A stretch of DNA of 64,000 nucleotides from Gaeumannomyces sp. JS-464 (Eukaryota; Ascomycota; Sordariomycetes; Magnaporthales; Magnaporthaceae). Both the position numbers and the translations under genes were made by a program. The notes beneath the pieces were generated by a model. It was not told where the DNA came from. It saw only the letters and a list, made by a program, of their open reading frames with translations, and made no database searches. The stretch spans positions 496,001-560,000 of the forward strand of contig NGZR01000008.1 in assembly GCA_002197995.1 (NCBI GenBank). The letters run 5' to 3'. Shown here one piece after another: positions 22,933 to 33,824 of the stretch (position 1 is the stretch's first letter; each line of letters opens with the position of its first letter).

Positions 22933-24774
22933 ACGTAATCTATTAGTAAGCGATACACGAATCGCGAAAACGCGACACGTTTTTTTTTGCTTTCAATTCC
23001 TCCACTAACAAGCATAGCAAACCAAAGCAACGAAAGCCGATTAATTCTCGCTTTCTAAGCTTTGCGATCGGACCCCAAACTAAGCATCCGGGCCGCCGCT
23101 AAAATCTATTCGGTCGCGTTCGCCACTTTCGCTAAACGAAAGCGCGGCCGGCCTGCTTAACGCGATACCATGCCCAAATTACGAAACTTAACGGAATCCG
23201 AAAAAAAAGCGCTTGTTAAATACATACTTAAGCAAGATTCCCGCGCGTTTCCTCCCCGGCCTTTTGGTGTTAAAGATATGGTTAATCGATTGCTCGTCGA
23301 ACGCGACGCGAACGCCGTCGGTAAATGCTGGGTCGAAAGGTTCGTTAAACGCCGCCCGGAGCTCGGCACGCGTTAAATTCGAAAGTACGATTACCAAAAA
23401 GCCAAATGCGAAAATCCCAAGCTCGTTTTTGCTTAATTCGACTTTATACGGGATACTATGGCCAAATATGGCATTTTAAATAACGATATTTATAATTTCG
23501 ACGAAACCGGCTTTTTTATAAGCATAATCGCCGCCGTTATAGTTATTACAACATCGAAAGGTCGTAGTAAAGCAAAGCTAATTTAACTTAGCAATTAGAA
23601 ATCGGTTATAATTATCCAAAAGGTTAACTATTGCGGCTAAGCGATCCCCCTTTTTATTATCGTTAAAAAGCAGTACTATTTGGCCAATTAGTATTTAAAA
23701 ACCGACTTTTTACGCGATTAAATCATTTTAACGAGTTTTAACGGGTAAACTACGAACGAGCTCGGTTTAAAATGGATTCGGCATTTTAACAAACATATTG
23801 CAGTTTGCAAAAAAGGGTCCCATCGTTTGTTAGTGCTTAACGGGTATAAAAGCCACTATTTAACGGATTTTAAGCTTTATTGCCAAAAATATAACATTAT
23901 TACGCTTTGCATACCTTTACATTCGTTTTACTTCTTTTAGCCGCTTAATATTAAATGCTTTAGCCCGTTAAAAAAAGCGTACGGTTAACAAATCGAAAAC
24001 TTAATAAGGTTATACGTTAACCATGTAATTAAAGTTAAATTCCTTTCGGCGTTTAAAGCGGCATTTTTTAACTTTATAACCGAAGGAAATATTTAAGGAG
24101 GTTTTCGAAAGGCTAGCTTTGCTTTTTTTAATCCGGATTCGGTTTTAAAAAAGCTGGATGTAAAGCTACGGATTTTAACTCCCCGAGGGAGCTTTTAAAC
24201 AACGCCGAACTTTGGACCTCCAAAACGCCTTAAACAACCAGGAACGCAACTTCGCAATCCGAACACATTAAAACACGGATTTCTAATTACCGGAGCAGCT
24301 TTCCGTTACTTATATTAGCGGTTATAAACCAATTAACGAAAAGGGCTAAAGCAATTATGCATCGGGTTAACCTTTTAAAAAAAAAGTGCTCCAAGCTACG
24401 AAAGGCGAACGAGGCACTAAGCAAACGCCGGAGGGCTAAAAAAACACGTGTCCGATTCGGAAGGTTACTTATTATAAACGAGGTACGAAATGTTTTAAAC
24501 CAGGAGGAGCTAAATGGATAGTTATAGTAAAAAATGCACGATTATAAAGGTTAAAAAAAAGGGCGACGACGACTCGTCGGCGATGTAGCACTTGCGGTAA
24601 AACCGGACACAATGCGCGCATTTGCCAAAAGGATGTAAAAATGTTCGATATATATAGTTCCAAATAGTTTAAATGGATTTTTGGCGTTTTTAGGTTAGCA
24701 TGCGAATCGATTAACCGGAAGTTGGGTTTAGGTGTGTCGCTTACTAATGTATATCGTTTACTAATGGATTACGT
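22933..24774 (+). mobile_element. pogo/Fot1-like DNA transposon, copy 3 (nested in the chromovirus LTR)
   Basis: Inverted termini beginning TAACGTAATCTATTAGTAAGCGATA (TA at 22931-22932) are mirrored at 24774, with TA at 24775-24776. The uninterrupted sequence is present in the sister LTR near 31690 as GCTTATATATC, giving an empty-site reference for a TA target duplication. The family is the same as copies 1 and 2, and this copy keeps the longest open N-terminal frame. The element is 1.84 kb and RIP-mutated. Confidence 0.9.
23170..24660 (+). pseudogene. pogo-family transposase with C-terminal CCHC knuckle, RIP-inactivated
   Basis: The start at 23170 gives MPKLRNLTESEKKALVKYIL. A 68-codon helix-turn-helix region is open to 23376 and covers RLLVERDANAVGKCW and FVKRRPELGTR. 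Beyond that the frame is broken, but FDETGF (about 23498), LLVLNGYKSH (about 23835) and, at about 24570-24640, a CSTCGKTGHNARIC zinc knuckle (C-x2-C-x4-H-x4-C) can be read. The first catalytic Asp is intact while the second position is Asn. The knuckle is intact here and in copy 2 and may be an additional nucleic-acid-binding module of this family. Confidence 0.82.
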
Positions 24775-25184
24775 TATATCTTTTAATAGTGCTATTAAAT
24801 ATGTTAGTTATGTTTATAACTTATATATCCTTTCGTAATGCTATTAAATATGTTAGTTATATTTATAGCTTACATATCTTCCCGTTGCTAAGCACGTAAC
24901 CATGCTTATAGGGTTGCTTTAACCTTTCCTTTTAGCTTAAAGTGCCCCGCCTTCCTTTTTTAAAAAGGGGGGAGGACGTGGTCGTAACACTAGGTTTCCC
25001 TTTTTAAGCTAAATCCTTTTAGCTTTGCCTTTTGCCTTTTTCCGCTGCTCGTGGTAAGTATTTTCCTTTTTTACTAACCTCCCGTCCTTTTTTTTAACAA
25101 AATGTTTAGCCGGGTATAAAAACGAAAACTTACGCGTTCGACCGTTAAACGCGATAACCTTTTTTCTTTTTTTTTTTTATTAAT

Positions 25185-25640
25185 ATGCCTTCTTGTTTTA
25201 ATTGTAAAGCTAATAGGTTTACCCGTTGCAAAGCATCGTTTAACGATCACTCCCGCTACGAAAGGTGTATTCGTTAAAGCCGTTTTCGGTGCGACATTTT
25301 AGGTTTTGCTTTAAAGCACTTTCGTTATTACAATTTTTAACACTCCCGTTTTAAAAAGGAATTAAAAATTGCAAAAGCAAAATTGCGGGCTTTCTTTGCA
25401 AAAATTAACTATTTGCGGAAATAAAAAAAACAATAGCGTAAAAAGCTTACATAAACGATTCGTCGAAGTATTAACTTCGTAAAGGCATTAAAGTGTATCG
25501 AACGGGAGGAGGTTGAAAAGGCGGCTAAGCGGGTCCTCGCTAAGCCTTTCGCTTTACCAGTTTTCGAATTTCCCTCGTTATCTTCGAATTGGGCCAATTT
25601 TGCAGTTAACCTTAACTCCGATCTTTTAGCTTTGCTTTAA
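25185..25640 (+). pseudogene. Antisense Cys-rich/coiled-coil ORF inside the chromovirus
   Basis: This is a single frame of 151 codons on the strand opposite to gag-pol, between the chromodomain end and the 3' LTR. It starts MPSCFNCKANRFTRCKASFN and has a Cys pattern (C-x2-C-x7-C ... C ... C near codon 46) like a small zinc-binding domain. A Lys/Glu-rich, probably coiled-coil stretch follows, then a hydrophobic/acidic tail (SNWANFAVN, SDLLALL). In-frame stops at about codons 35, 60, 85, 89 and 95 are all TAA/TAG and fit RIP of CAA/CAG/TGG. I infer a formerly coding accessory ORF. It resembles a recurrent fungal hypothetical-protein family with an N-terminal Cys cluster and coiled coil, but I cannot name a function. 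Confidence 0.55.
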
Positions 25641-25759
25641 ACTAATATTTTATTTTAATACAAGTGTTTCGAATTGGAAACCGAGTTCGGGCATTAGTAT
25701 TAACTTCTTTTTTAAAGCTTTCCGTCGGTACTTTTCGAAAGCTTTCGACGCTTTTTTAA

Positions 25760-28700
25760 AGTTTTTTCTTTTTCCTAAATGCTTTTTTCGATTTCGTATT
25801 TTACTTATTTAATTAAGTAATGCTTAATTCCGTCGATTTCGTTTTCGTTTAGTATTTTTTCGATTTCGTACTTTTATTTTAAATCGACTTTTATTAACTC
25901 GTTATTTTTTAAAGCTTAATAGCGCTAATTCGAATAGGGAAACGTAAAAAACCAGGTAGGATTTTATAGTTAATAGTAATCGAAATTCGTAATTAACGTT
26001 CGAAATTTTTTTTAGCATTTTAAAAAGTCCTAATTTTTTGTGGTTTAGCTTATCGTTTAATCGTTTTGTTTTAATATTGCGTTGAAAAACTAAACGCTAT
26101 CCCCTTTTTTAAAGGTCGGTTTTTCGATCCTTTTTTTGTTAGTTTAAATGGATATGCGTAATCGTAACTTTTAAGCTTCGTTTAAAATTATTTATGCAAT
26201 TTAATAAGTTTTTTTATTTGTAATTCCGTTATAAAAGCATGCTTTTTTGCTTTAGGTTTTTTTTATACCGTTAACGTAAATCCGTAATTTGCATAAAACG
26301 GCGTAACCTTTATACTTTCGTATACCGAGCTATTATACGCGAATTATGTTATAAAAAGCAGTTATACCTAGTTATTTTATTTATAATTAACGTAATAACG
26401 TAAATAATATTTTATAGTTTAATTCGTTCGTTTTATTTGCTTATCCGTTTAAAAATAATAAGTTATTAAAAGGAATGTTCCGCTTTTAAACTAGCCGTAA
26501 ATCTTTTCCAAAACTTGCTTATAAATAACTTATTTTTATACGTAATAAAGCGGTTTAACGTTTCGTATTCCGCTATAAAAACGTATGCTAACTTTTTAAC
26601 GCTATTGCTTTTTTTATACGGTAAAAACAAAGCGTATTTAGTAAACCTATTTATTATTACTAAAATGCTATCGCATTAAACATTTGTTAAAAGCTTTTGT
26701 AATTTGGGAAGTTTAACAATAAAATTTATAATAACTTTTTGCTATGCTTTACTAAGCGCTAATAAGGGCTGTAATAGCTTATAAAGTTTATATTTGCTGG
26801 TTTTGTTTTTTACGCAACTTTTACAATTTTTAATCGCTTAATGCATTTCGGCCCGGGTTTTTATAAACCCGTAATGCTATTAAAATCGTTTTTAAGTTTT
26901 AATTACCTTTTAGTATTTATAAACTAACTATTTGTAAATTTATTAAATTTTTTTAAAGGTTTATTTTTTTTATTTGTTTGTTTTAATTAGCATTCGTTAT
27001 GCTAAAATTAAAAATTTATTTAGCTTTTCGGCTAGGATTATACGAATTTATTCCGGTATATTAAACCTTGTAATCCGGTCGGCTGTTAAAAGCATTCGCT
27101 TGTTCGTTTTTTAACCTTTTCCAGTATTCGATTCGGATATTATAATTTTAAAAAAATTCGTTTTATTAAATTTATCGCTTATTTAAATTTTTGCTAATAG
27201 TAAAATGTAATTAGTTTTTATAATCCGTATATATTACTATTTGGTATTTAACTTCGTATAAATACGAGCGCCACTTTCCGAAAGCTTAAATAATCGTAAA
27301 AAGCTTTTTATTATAAATTTGGTAATTTAACTTTAATTTGTTAAACTTTTGCGAAAAAAAAGCGCATAAATGCAACTTTCCTTTTTTTTTATTATCCGAA
27401 TTATTTTTTTAATAGCGTAATTTAACGCGTCGGTTTCGATTTCGAAAAGGTTGTTTAAATTTAACATCGCTAATACCGGTTTTTATATTACGGCGTTACG
27501 TAGCATTTCGAAAGCGTTTTATTTTTATTCCCCTTAATAAAACTAAATGTTATTTTTAGTAAAATTCGTAAATAGTACAGCCTTTTTGTTAAAACTTTGG
27601 ATAAACCGTTTGTAAAAGTTTAAAAACTTTAAAAACTTTCGTATTTTTTTAACGTTCGTAAATACGAGCCATTTTTTAACCTTTTAAATCTTTTTAAGGT
27701 TTATAAAAACTTGTTTTAGTATAATTACAAACTTTAAAAAAGCAATTTCCTAAATATGCTATATACATTTTTTTAATTTAACGAAAAGCTTTGCTTTAAA
27801 CAGCTTTTAAAGCATTTTATGCACGTGCTGTGTATATTTTTTTATTATTTTAAAAGAAAATTAAAATGTCGTCCAAATATGCGAAAGCGAAAACGTTAAG
27901 ATATTCGCGTACTATAAGGTCGATTATTTTTTAAAACGTGGTTAAAACGTTAGTAAAATTAAAAGTTATTATTAAAAATTCGTAGCATTTTAATTTTGTT
28001 TTAAAAGCCGTTAATTATTTTTAGCCTTTTTTAATTCGTAATAAACCGTAAGCTTTACGTAAATTTAAAGCCGTAAAATACCGGGCTTTCCCGAGCATAT
28101 TTTTTAGCTCGTTAATAAAAAGTAAAAAATACCGATTTTTTATAATAACCTCGTTTAGCGGGCGGTAATCGATATATATTCACTTCGTCCCGTTTTTTTT
28201 ATCTTTTATAAAATCCCGTATCCTATTGGAAAGTTCGAAAGTTTAATAAGCCTTTTTCGTAAGTTTTTTTCCAGCTGTTTTTTTAGCACTTTTTGCTATT
28301 AAAGGTTAAGTTAGTACACTTTTTAATATTTAAATTGCGCTTTTAATTTAAACTTAATTTTAAAGTTAAACGGTTCGTATTTAAAAAATACGGTTATTAA
28401 ATCCTTTTTAAATAACCGTTAATATTTAAAATACTTTTTCAAAACGTTTTTTATTCAAATAACAAGCTTTATTCGTTCGCTCGAATTAATATCGTTATTA
28501 AATAGTTGCAAATTTATTAATATTAATCGTTAAGGTTAATTACTTTATTTTACCACCATTATAACTGCTTTTTATAACATCGTATGCTTATTGTTTAAAA
28601 TTTGTAATTGTTAAACCTTTTTAAATACTAATAGCTTTTTTATTAAATTTAGCCGGCGGTTTAATTTATTTATAAATTATGCTTTTTAAACTAAGAAATA

Positions 28701-30960
28701 CTTAAAATAATATCCTCCTTTTTTATATTTATAATATTTAAAGTTACTTAAAAGTTTCTTCGTTAAAATTTAAATTTAAAATAATCGGTTTTTATATAAA
28801 TTTTTCCGTTATTATACGTAATTAGTTTCCCTTTTATAATATTTAAACTATACGGTTATTACTTCCTTCGTATTCGAAATTCGTACCATTTTATTGCTTT
28901 CGGCGAAAAGTAGTTGTTTTAAACCCCGTTATCGATTATAACTCGTAATTTCCTTTTTTAATGCTATAACTTTACTATTATATGTTAATATCGATTGTTA
29001 TTTATTACGAATAAAGTTTTTACTTATTATTATAATCCATTCCGTGCTTTTATTTCGGGTGAATCTTTTAGTTTTTTATTTCGGGGTTTTTTTCGTGCTT
29101 TTAGGCATTTCGAACCGTATTAACCCGTTGGTTTATACCCGGGCTTTCTTTTATATGTATTTTGCATTTTAGCTTTTTGTAAAAGTGGTACGTTAAAAAT
29201 CCTAATACACACATTATAAGGTATAATAATAAAAATGCGAAAGTTATTATAAATTACCAGTAGTTTATTACTTAAACTTTCCATTTCGGGAATTAGTAAT
29301 CCCTTTTTAAGTATTTAATTAGCCTTTTTCCTTTTTTTTTAAAAAAAAGTCACTTTTTAATTTAGCTATTAAGTGCTATTAGCATTCGTTTTATATGCAT
29401 TTTGCTTAAAAAAGCTCGACATATTTTATCGAATTAACGTGCAAATCTGGGTAGTTTAACAAGTGTATTTTACCACGGCGTAATCCTTTTTTTAATATAT
29501 CGTCGTATAATTTTTTGTAATACGTAACGGTTTGGTCGTTTCGAAACTAATCCAAAAATTATCCGTTATTATTATACGCTGGTTTATATATATAATTTCG
29601 CTAATAGGTTTAAGCTAGTCCTAAAATTATCGATCGTTTTTTAACAGTTTAAGCGAAATATAAGCTTTTTTAATATCGAATTTTAAAGTTATTTGCTTAA
29701 AGTTTTTAAACCTTTTTTAATTTTTTACGAAATGGGTTTACTTTATTGTTTTTTAATCGATTTTACTATTAATATTCGAAGAACTTCCTTTTTCGGCTTC
29801 GCTTTCGTTCGGTAAAGCTTTATACCTTTTTCCCGGGTTTATTAATTTCCCGGTTGCGTTTATTTCGTTAATTTTAAAAGCGATATAAACGATAACGTTT
29901 TTTTCCTCCTCGGATTTCGTAAATTTAAAAACGACGTATTACTCGCTTTCGTTATCGTACTTAAGTCGAATTAAGCTTTTATTAAATCTTTTACGCATTA
30001 TAACTAGTTTTTTTAAGTACTATTTTAACGCGTTTTTATTTAACTAATGTATTGCATATAAGTTTTTATAGTAATAAGTTTAATTAAACGCTACCTCGAA
30101 ATATAAAACTTTATTCGCTTTATCGCCTTTTTATTAAACGACCGTTGCTTATCGCTTACCGCGTTAAAAGCAGTTTTTTTTAATGTGGCCCGCTTAACCA
30201 TACTTAAAACATTTCCCGTTTTTAAAATCCTAAAACTTAACTTTCTTTTAATACGTAACTCCCGCATTTAAATTTATAAGTTTAAAATGGGTTTTTAATG
30301 CTGTAAATGGTTGCTATTTAGCCTTTTTTTAATTAGCTTTATTTTATACCACATTTTTAAGCTCTTATTTCTTTTTTTCCAATTTTCGTTCGTATAACTT
30401 ATCGCTAATCTTAACGGTTACCGTAACGTACTTAGCGAAAATATCCGGTCGTTTAATTTTAGCCATTTCGTTTTTTACGTTATCGCGCAAACCGGTATAA
30501 AAATAAGTGATTTTAGTTTAATCGGTTTAATTAAATTTGTTAATAAATCGCTAAAACTTTAATATATACGTTAACGTTATTTATTTTTACCGAAGTTAAA
30601 ATAACTTTTTTCCGGCCATTCGTTTTTCGTCGATTTATTAAAACATTTTAGTGATTTTTTCTTTAAATTTATCGAAATTAGCGAATATAATTTTCGTAAT
30701 TTCGTCCGATTTGTTAAAGCCTTTTAAATAGTTTGTTTAAATAGGTTCGAACTAGTTTTTAACCTTACCGTTAAAACGGGTTACCGCGTAAGCGACTTTT
30801 TATTCTTCCCTTTCAAAATGGGCTTATTAAAACAAAAAGTAACCTTTACATTTAGTAAAGAAAATTCGGAATTTGCTTTCCTTTTTATTATATTTTTCAA
30901 GCGTAAAGAATTTGTACGTAAGTACCGTAAGTTTAAGTTATCCTTTCGCCATTTTAGCTT
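25760..30960 (-). pseudogene. Chromovirus gag-pol, RIP-inactivated
   Basis: The coding strand is minus. The gag end carries a zinc knuckle whose second Cys reads Tyr (CFKYG...GHIKKNC, about 30215-30180), a TGT-to-TAT change typical of RIP. The pol part shows reverse transcriptase with FAYLDDILIF (about 27885-27862). The integrase follows with a zinc-finger-like NCKSCVKNKTSKY start (about 26835-26795), DSILVIINRFTKYALFLP (about 26660-26610) and KLFISKFWK (about 26500). A chromodomain closes it (YEIEKILNENEIDGIKHYLI, about 25890-25830, with KYEIEKS...EKE downstream). Chromodomain integrases direct insertion to H3K9-methylated chromatin. Stops are everywhere. Confidence 0.85.
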
Positions 30961-31154
30961 TTACCGCGACTAGCTTAGCTTTACTTTTTTGCAATTCTTT
31001 TGTTATAATTTTAAAAAGGTTGAAAGCGTTAGCGGCAGTGTACGTTACGCCGTTATATTCGAAAATAAAAGCGAACGCCGGCTTGCTGGTTTTTGGGGTT
31101 GCTATAATCGTACTATTTGTACTTCCAGTAAATGCTAAACAAAATTAATTAAAA

Positions 31155-31901
31155 TGTTATAACCGGGCTTTTGCTTTTAAAATAAAGCCGTTTAAAAAAG
31201 TTATTTAAAATAATACGCTTATTAAAAAGTTTAGTAAATGTCGGATAGTTATTCCGGCGCATGCACTCGAAGGATTTGGAAGCCTGGGAGGCCTGGGAGG
31301 CTCCCAAGGCTTACAGGGCCCACAGGGCCCACGTGACCTAAAAGCCCAGACCCTTTCGCAGATAAAAGGGGGCCTGTTGGCCCCCTCTCCTGTAGCTAAA
31401 TCTCCTTCCTCTTTATGCACAATAAAAAAACTTTTCCAAATTTATAGATCTTTGTTTATCACCCTTAACGGAGGGCTCCGAGCTTAACAAGAGTAACACT
31501 CCTACCAACAGTAAACTTAATAATAGTAGTTTAATTACTTGCCTAAAAGGGGTGCTTTAAAGCTAACTTAAGTTAACTAATGCCGAAATTTTAATTTAAA
31601 CTATCTAATACAATAAAAAACTTTTCCTTTTTATAATTACTTGCTTGCCTTTAGTCGTCGGATATATTAGCTATATTTATAGCTTATATATCTTTTAATA
31701 ATGCTATTAAATATGTTAGCTATATCCATAACTTACATATCCTCCCGTGGTGTTATTGGATATGTTAGCTATATTTATAGCTTACATATCCTCTCGTTAT
31801 TAGCACGTAACCATGCGTATAAAGCTGCTTTAACCCTTCCTTTTAGCTCGAAATGCCCCGCCCTTTTTTTTTAAAAAGGGAAGGAAGACGTGGTCGTAAT
31901 A
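31155..31901 (-). repeat. Chromovirus 5' LTR, containing a solo LTR insertion
   Basis: This is the partner of the LTR at 22677. It is interrupted at 31239-31510 by a GC-rich solo LTR and otherwise continuous. It is followed by the TAACC target duplication at 31902-31906. Confidence 0.88.
31239..31510. mobile_element. Solo LTR (272 bp) with exact 5-bp target duplication
   Basis: The sequence begins TGTCGGATAG and ends CCTACCAACA, flanked by GTAAA on both sides (31234-31238 and 31511-31515). The sister chromovirus LTR shows the empty site (GGTTTGGTAAACTTAG). The insert is GC-rich and not RIP-mutated, in contrast to its surroundings. It was therefore inserted after the main RIP episode or escaped RIP as a short, single copy. 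The parental element is not in the window. Confidence 0.88.
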
Positions 31902-32289
31902 TAACCGTACTGCAATAAAATAACTGCAAAAGGTTTTCCTTTTCCACATTAAACCCTTTACTTTTAAACCCCTGCTTTTAGTTTTAAATGGCTACGAATC
32001 CCATATAACTAAAAAGTTTATACTCCTTTGCTTGCAAAATAACGTATATTTTATTTATTTACCTTTTTATACTACCTATGTTTTGTAGCTTTTGGACCTA
32101 TTTGTTTTTAGCCGTTTTAAGTACGCTTACCGTTAAATAACCAGGTTTTAAGCTTTATTTATTTGCTTAATTGTAATAGGAAAACGTTAATTTTTACAAA
32201 GCTATGCCTTTGCAAAAACACAAGCTTTTACCTTTTATATAATTAAAGCGGGTGTGGCGGGCGTCCGGCCTTTGCACCGGAATATTAAT

Positions 32290-32408
32290 GAGTGTTACAA
32301 GACAAGACTAAGGTTGATCCACGTGCACCACGAAGGCAAAAAGGAACGTTGTTATAGCTGGGGCTATAACCGTGCAAGTCTCCTTATTAAGGAACGATGC
32401 ACCGTGAC
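32290..32408. other. 119-bp insertion inside the pogo transposase frame
   Basis: The transposase reads IKAG...RPLHRNI up to about 32289 and continues NKPLINRLLLEK from about 32409, segments that are adjacent in related transposases. The intervening 119 bp contains a hyphenated palindrome GTTATAGC-TGGG-GCTATAAC. No clear terminal repeats or target duplication beyond AAT are visible, so its origin is unclear. Confidence 0.5.
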
Positions 32409-33002
32409 AATAAACCCCTTATAAACCGGCTTTTACTCGAGAAACTCGCAAACGAAACGACTAACAAGCCAAATTTAACAATTGCAAAGAAGATAACAGG
32501 GCCAAATAACGTTTAAAGGTCCCTTTCCGGCTGTCCCAGGTGTCCTGGGAAACTCCCAAACAATCCAAAAAGTTGGCCTCCCAAATTAGCACCTTTTAAG
32601 GGCCGGCTTCCGGCAAGCCCTACGACCCGACTTTTTTTCCGGAAGCTTTAAAAAGGCCACGCAACGCGTGAATTCGAGTTAGCTACGGCCTATCAAAAAA
32701 TTAGGCTGCTAAAGGCCGAATTGGAGGCACAACGGCCTCGCAAAAAAGGAGGGTGGCCCCGGATCCCAACGAGACCTTTGTAAATATCCGGCGCATTTTA
32801 GAAACAAAGAGGCACGTTAAGGAAGCAAGCGATACAGCATTAGAAAGAGCGGAAAATTCTGATCAGGAATCAGTATACTCTTGTATCGAGGTTAGTTAAA
32901 TAGAGGTAGAAATTTGCAGTCGAATGCTCTAGGTTTGGTGGTGATCGGGCCCGTGCAAGGTGGCCAACAGGGGGGGGGGGGCCAACAGGGGGTACTCCGA
33001 CT

Positions 33003-33494
33003 TATGCAAAGAGATAAAGCAAATACTTATGCTTCGGCATATTGCACCCAAAGGTTGGTGATTTGTTCCATTCTTTAGCGGATGAAAAAAAAAAAAAAAC
33101 CCTCCCGCCCTGTTGAAAAGTTCCCAAATTTAACAAAGCCTCCCCTAACTCCAAGAAACAGATAGCCCCCGTGCATTCTGGATTGAGCTACCATATACAT
33201 GATGTGCTGAAAGTATTCGCCACCCGTCATTTTGTTACAGTCTGATGAAGTACCTTGAGAAAAGCAGTCCAACAATTAACAAACCAACGACTCCATTCCT
33301 AACATTGTGGATGGTGTGTAGATGATGCAGCTAGCGCATTCTTCGTCGCTTCGTGTTATCTTGATAGTGTTTGTCGTAGAGCAAAGTGGACCTGGCGTTC
33401 GGGTTTGAAGGTTAGCACTCCATCAGACTGAATATTATGCTAAAAGGGGGATGGCCTACTGAACAGCGCCCATGCCGCTTAGGAATGGTCCAGT
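33003..33494. other. Right flank of the transposon nest; no gene
   Basis: The composition is balanced and no convincing coding sequence is seen. A poly(A) run of 15 lies near 33084. This is the return to unique, gene-bearing DNA. Confidence 0.4.
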
Positions 33495-33824
33495 CTATCG
33501 TCGACGACAAGGATTCTCATTTCTCTCCTTGTCCGCCATGCCTGTCATCTTTGTGTCTGCGGACGAGGCATCGGATGTCTGGGTGGTGTCGGCCATTCGT
33601 GGAGTATATGTCGGCGGCGCGTTCGGTCCGGGCGTCGAGGTCCAGGCGTCGTGGCATCTCACGAACCCCTTCGGCGATGTCGACCGAACTAGTTGCTTCG
33701 CCATACTGAGGTCTGTTTCTTTGTGTTGTTGGCGATAAAAGAGGGCACTGAATAACCGTGTGGTTATTGCTGCTTGCTCGATCTCTGTCGACTTCGTCGA
33801 GTGATCGAGTGGCGTGGTGGACAC
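33495..33824 (-). CDS. Hypothetical small protein (109 aa), doubtful
   Basis: An open frame from 33824 to 33495 (MSTTPLDHSTKSTEIEQAAI...) encodes a hydrophilic, Ser/Thr-rich peptide without signal peptide, membrane segment or known motif. The composition is not obviously antisense-like, but the plus strand is open over the same interval. It could be a lineage-specific gene or chance. Confidence 0.25.
   Translation of the reverse strand: MSTTPLDHSTKSTEIEQAAITTRLFSALFYRQQHKETDLSMAKQLVRSTSPKGFVRCHDAWTSTPGPNAPPTYTPRMADTTQTSDASSADTKMTGMADKERNENPCRRR

Larger units (their letters stand above)
22677..24989 (-). repeat. Chromovirus 3' LTR, containing a pogo insertion
   Basis: The LTR sequence 22677-22930 plus 24777-24989 aligns with the other LTR at 31155-31901. 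It shares TTTGCTTTTAAA near the outer end, a repeated GATATATTAGCTATATT-type motif, and GACGTGGTCGTAA at the inner end. The intervening 22931-24776 is the inserted pogo copy 3. Confidence 0.88.
22677..31901 (-). mobile_element. Ty3/Gypsy chromovirus LTR retrotransposon (RIP-mutated, itself invaded twice)
   Basis: The LTRs lie at 22677-24989 (3' LTR, enlarged by a pogo insertion) and 31155-31901 (5' LTR, enlarged by a solo LTR). They begin TGTTACGACC and end GGTTGTAACA when read on the coding strand. The direct target-site duplication TAACC is exact at 22672-22676 and 31902-31906. On the minus strand, gag with a CCHC knuckle (about 30215-30180), reverse transcriptase YLDD (about 27880-27866), integrase (about 26840-26470) and a C-terminal chromodomain (about 25905-25760) occur in the Ty3/Gypsy order. 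The coding regions are full of RIP stops. Confidence 0.92.
21916..32898 (+). pseudogene. pogo transposase in two halves (21916-22676 and 31907-32898)
   Basis: The N-terminal half starts MPKKQYTKEKVERAVAAV (helix-turn-helix). It then has the CENP-B type segment GKHWIRGFLGRYPKV (about 22220-22265) and the first DDE block as YNANESGF (Asn for the expected Asp), and ends in WEFIITNSG just before the insertion. The C-terminal half resumes with ATK-LQKVF, gives the second block LLVLNGYESH (again Asn for Asp), then HTSHV-like, IKAG and NKPLINRLLLEK segments, and a coiled-coil tail with PNETFVNIRRI. A run of 29 A at 22472-22500 and RIP stops interrupt the first half. Confidence 0.8.
21787..33002 (+). 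mobile_element. pogo-like DNA transposon split by a nested chromovirus
   Basis: The left terminus AGCCGGAGTACCCCTTGTTGG (21787) is matched by the complement of AGTCGGAGTACCCCCTGTTGG at the right (ending 33002). TA lies outside both (21785-21786; 33003-33004). Transposase sequence starts at 21916 and runs to the chromovirus insertion at 22676, then resumes at 31907 and continues to about 32900. Without the 9.2-kb insert plus one copy of its target-site duplication the element would be about 2.0 kb, a normal pogo size. The right end contains a partial duplication of the terminus and a run of 13 G. Confidence 0.85.

Noticed and set aside
30873..31148. 91-codon plus-strand frame with hydrophobic segments next to the chromovirus LTR
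   Set aside because: It is antisense to chromovirus gag and consists of AT-rich codons created by RIP.
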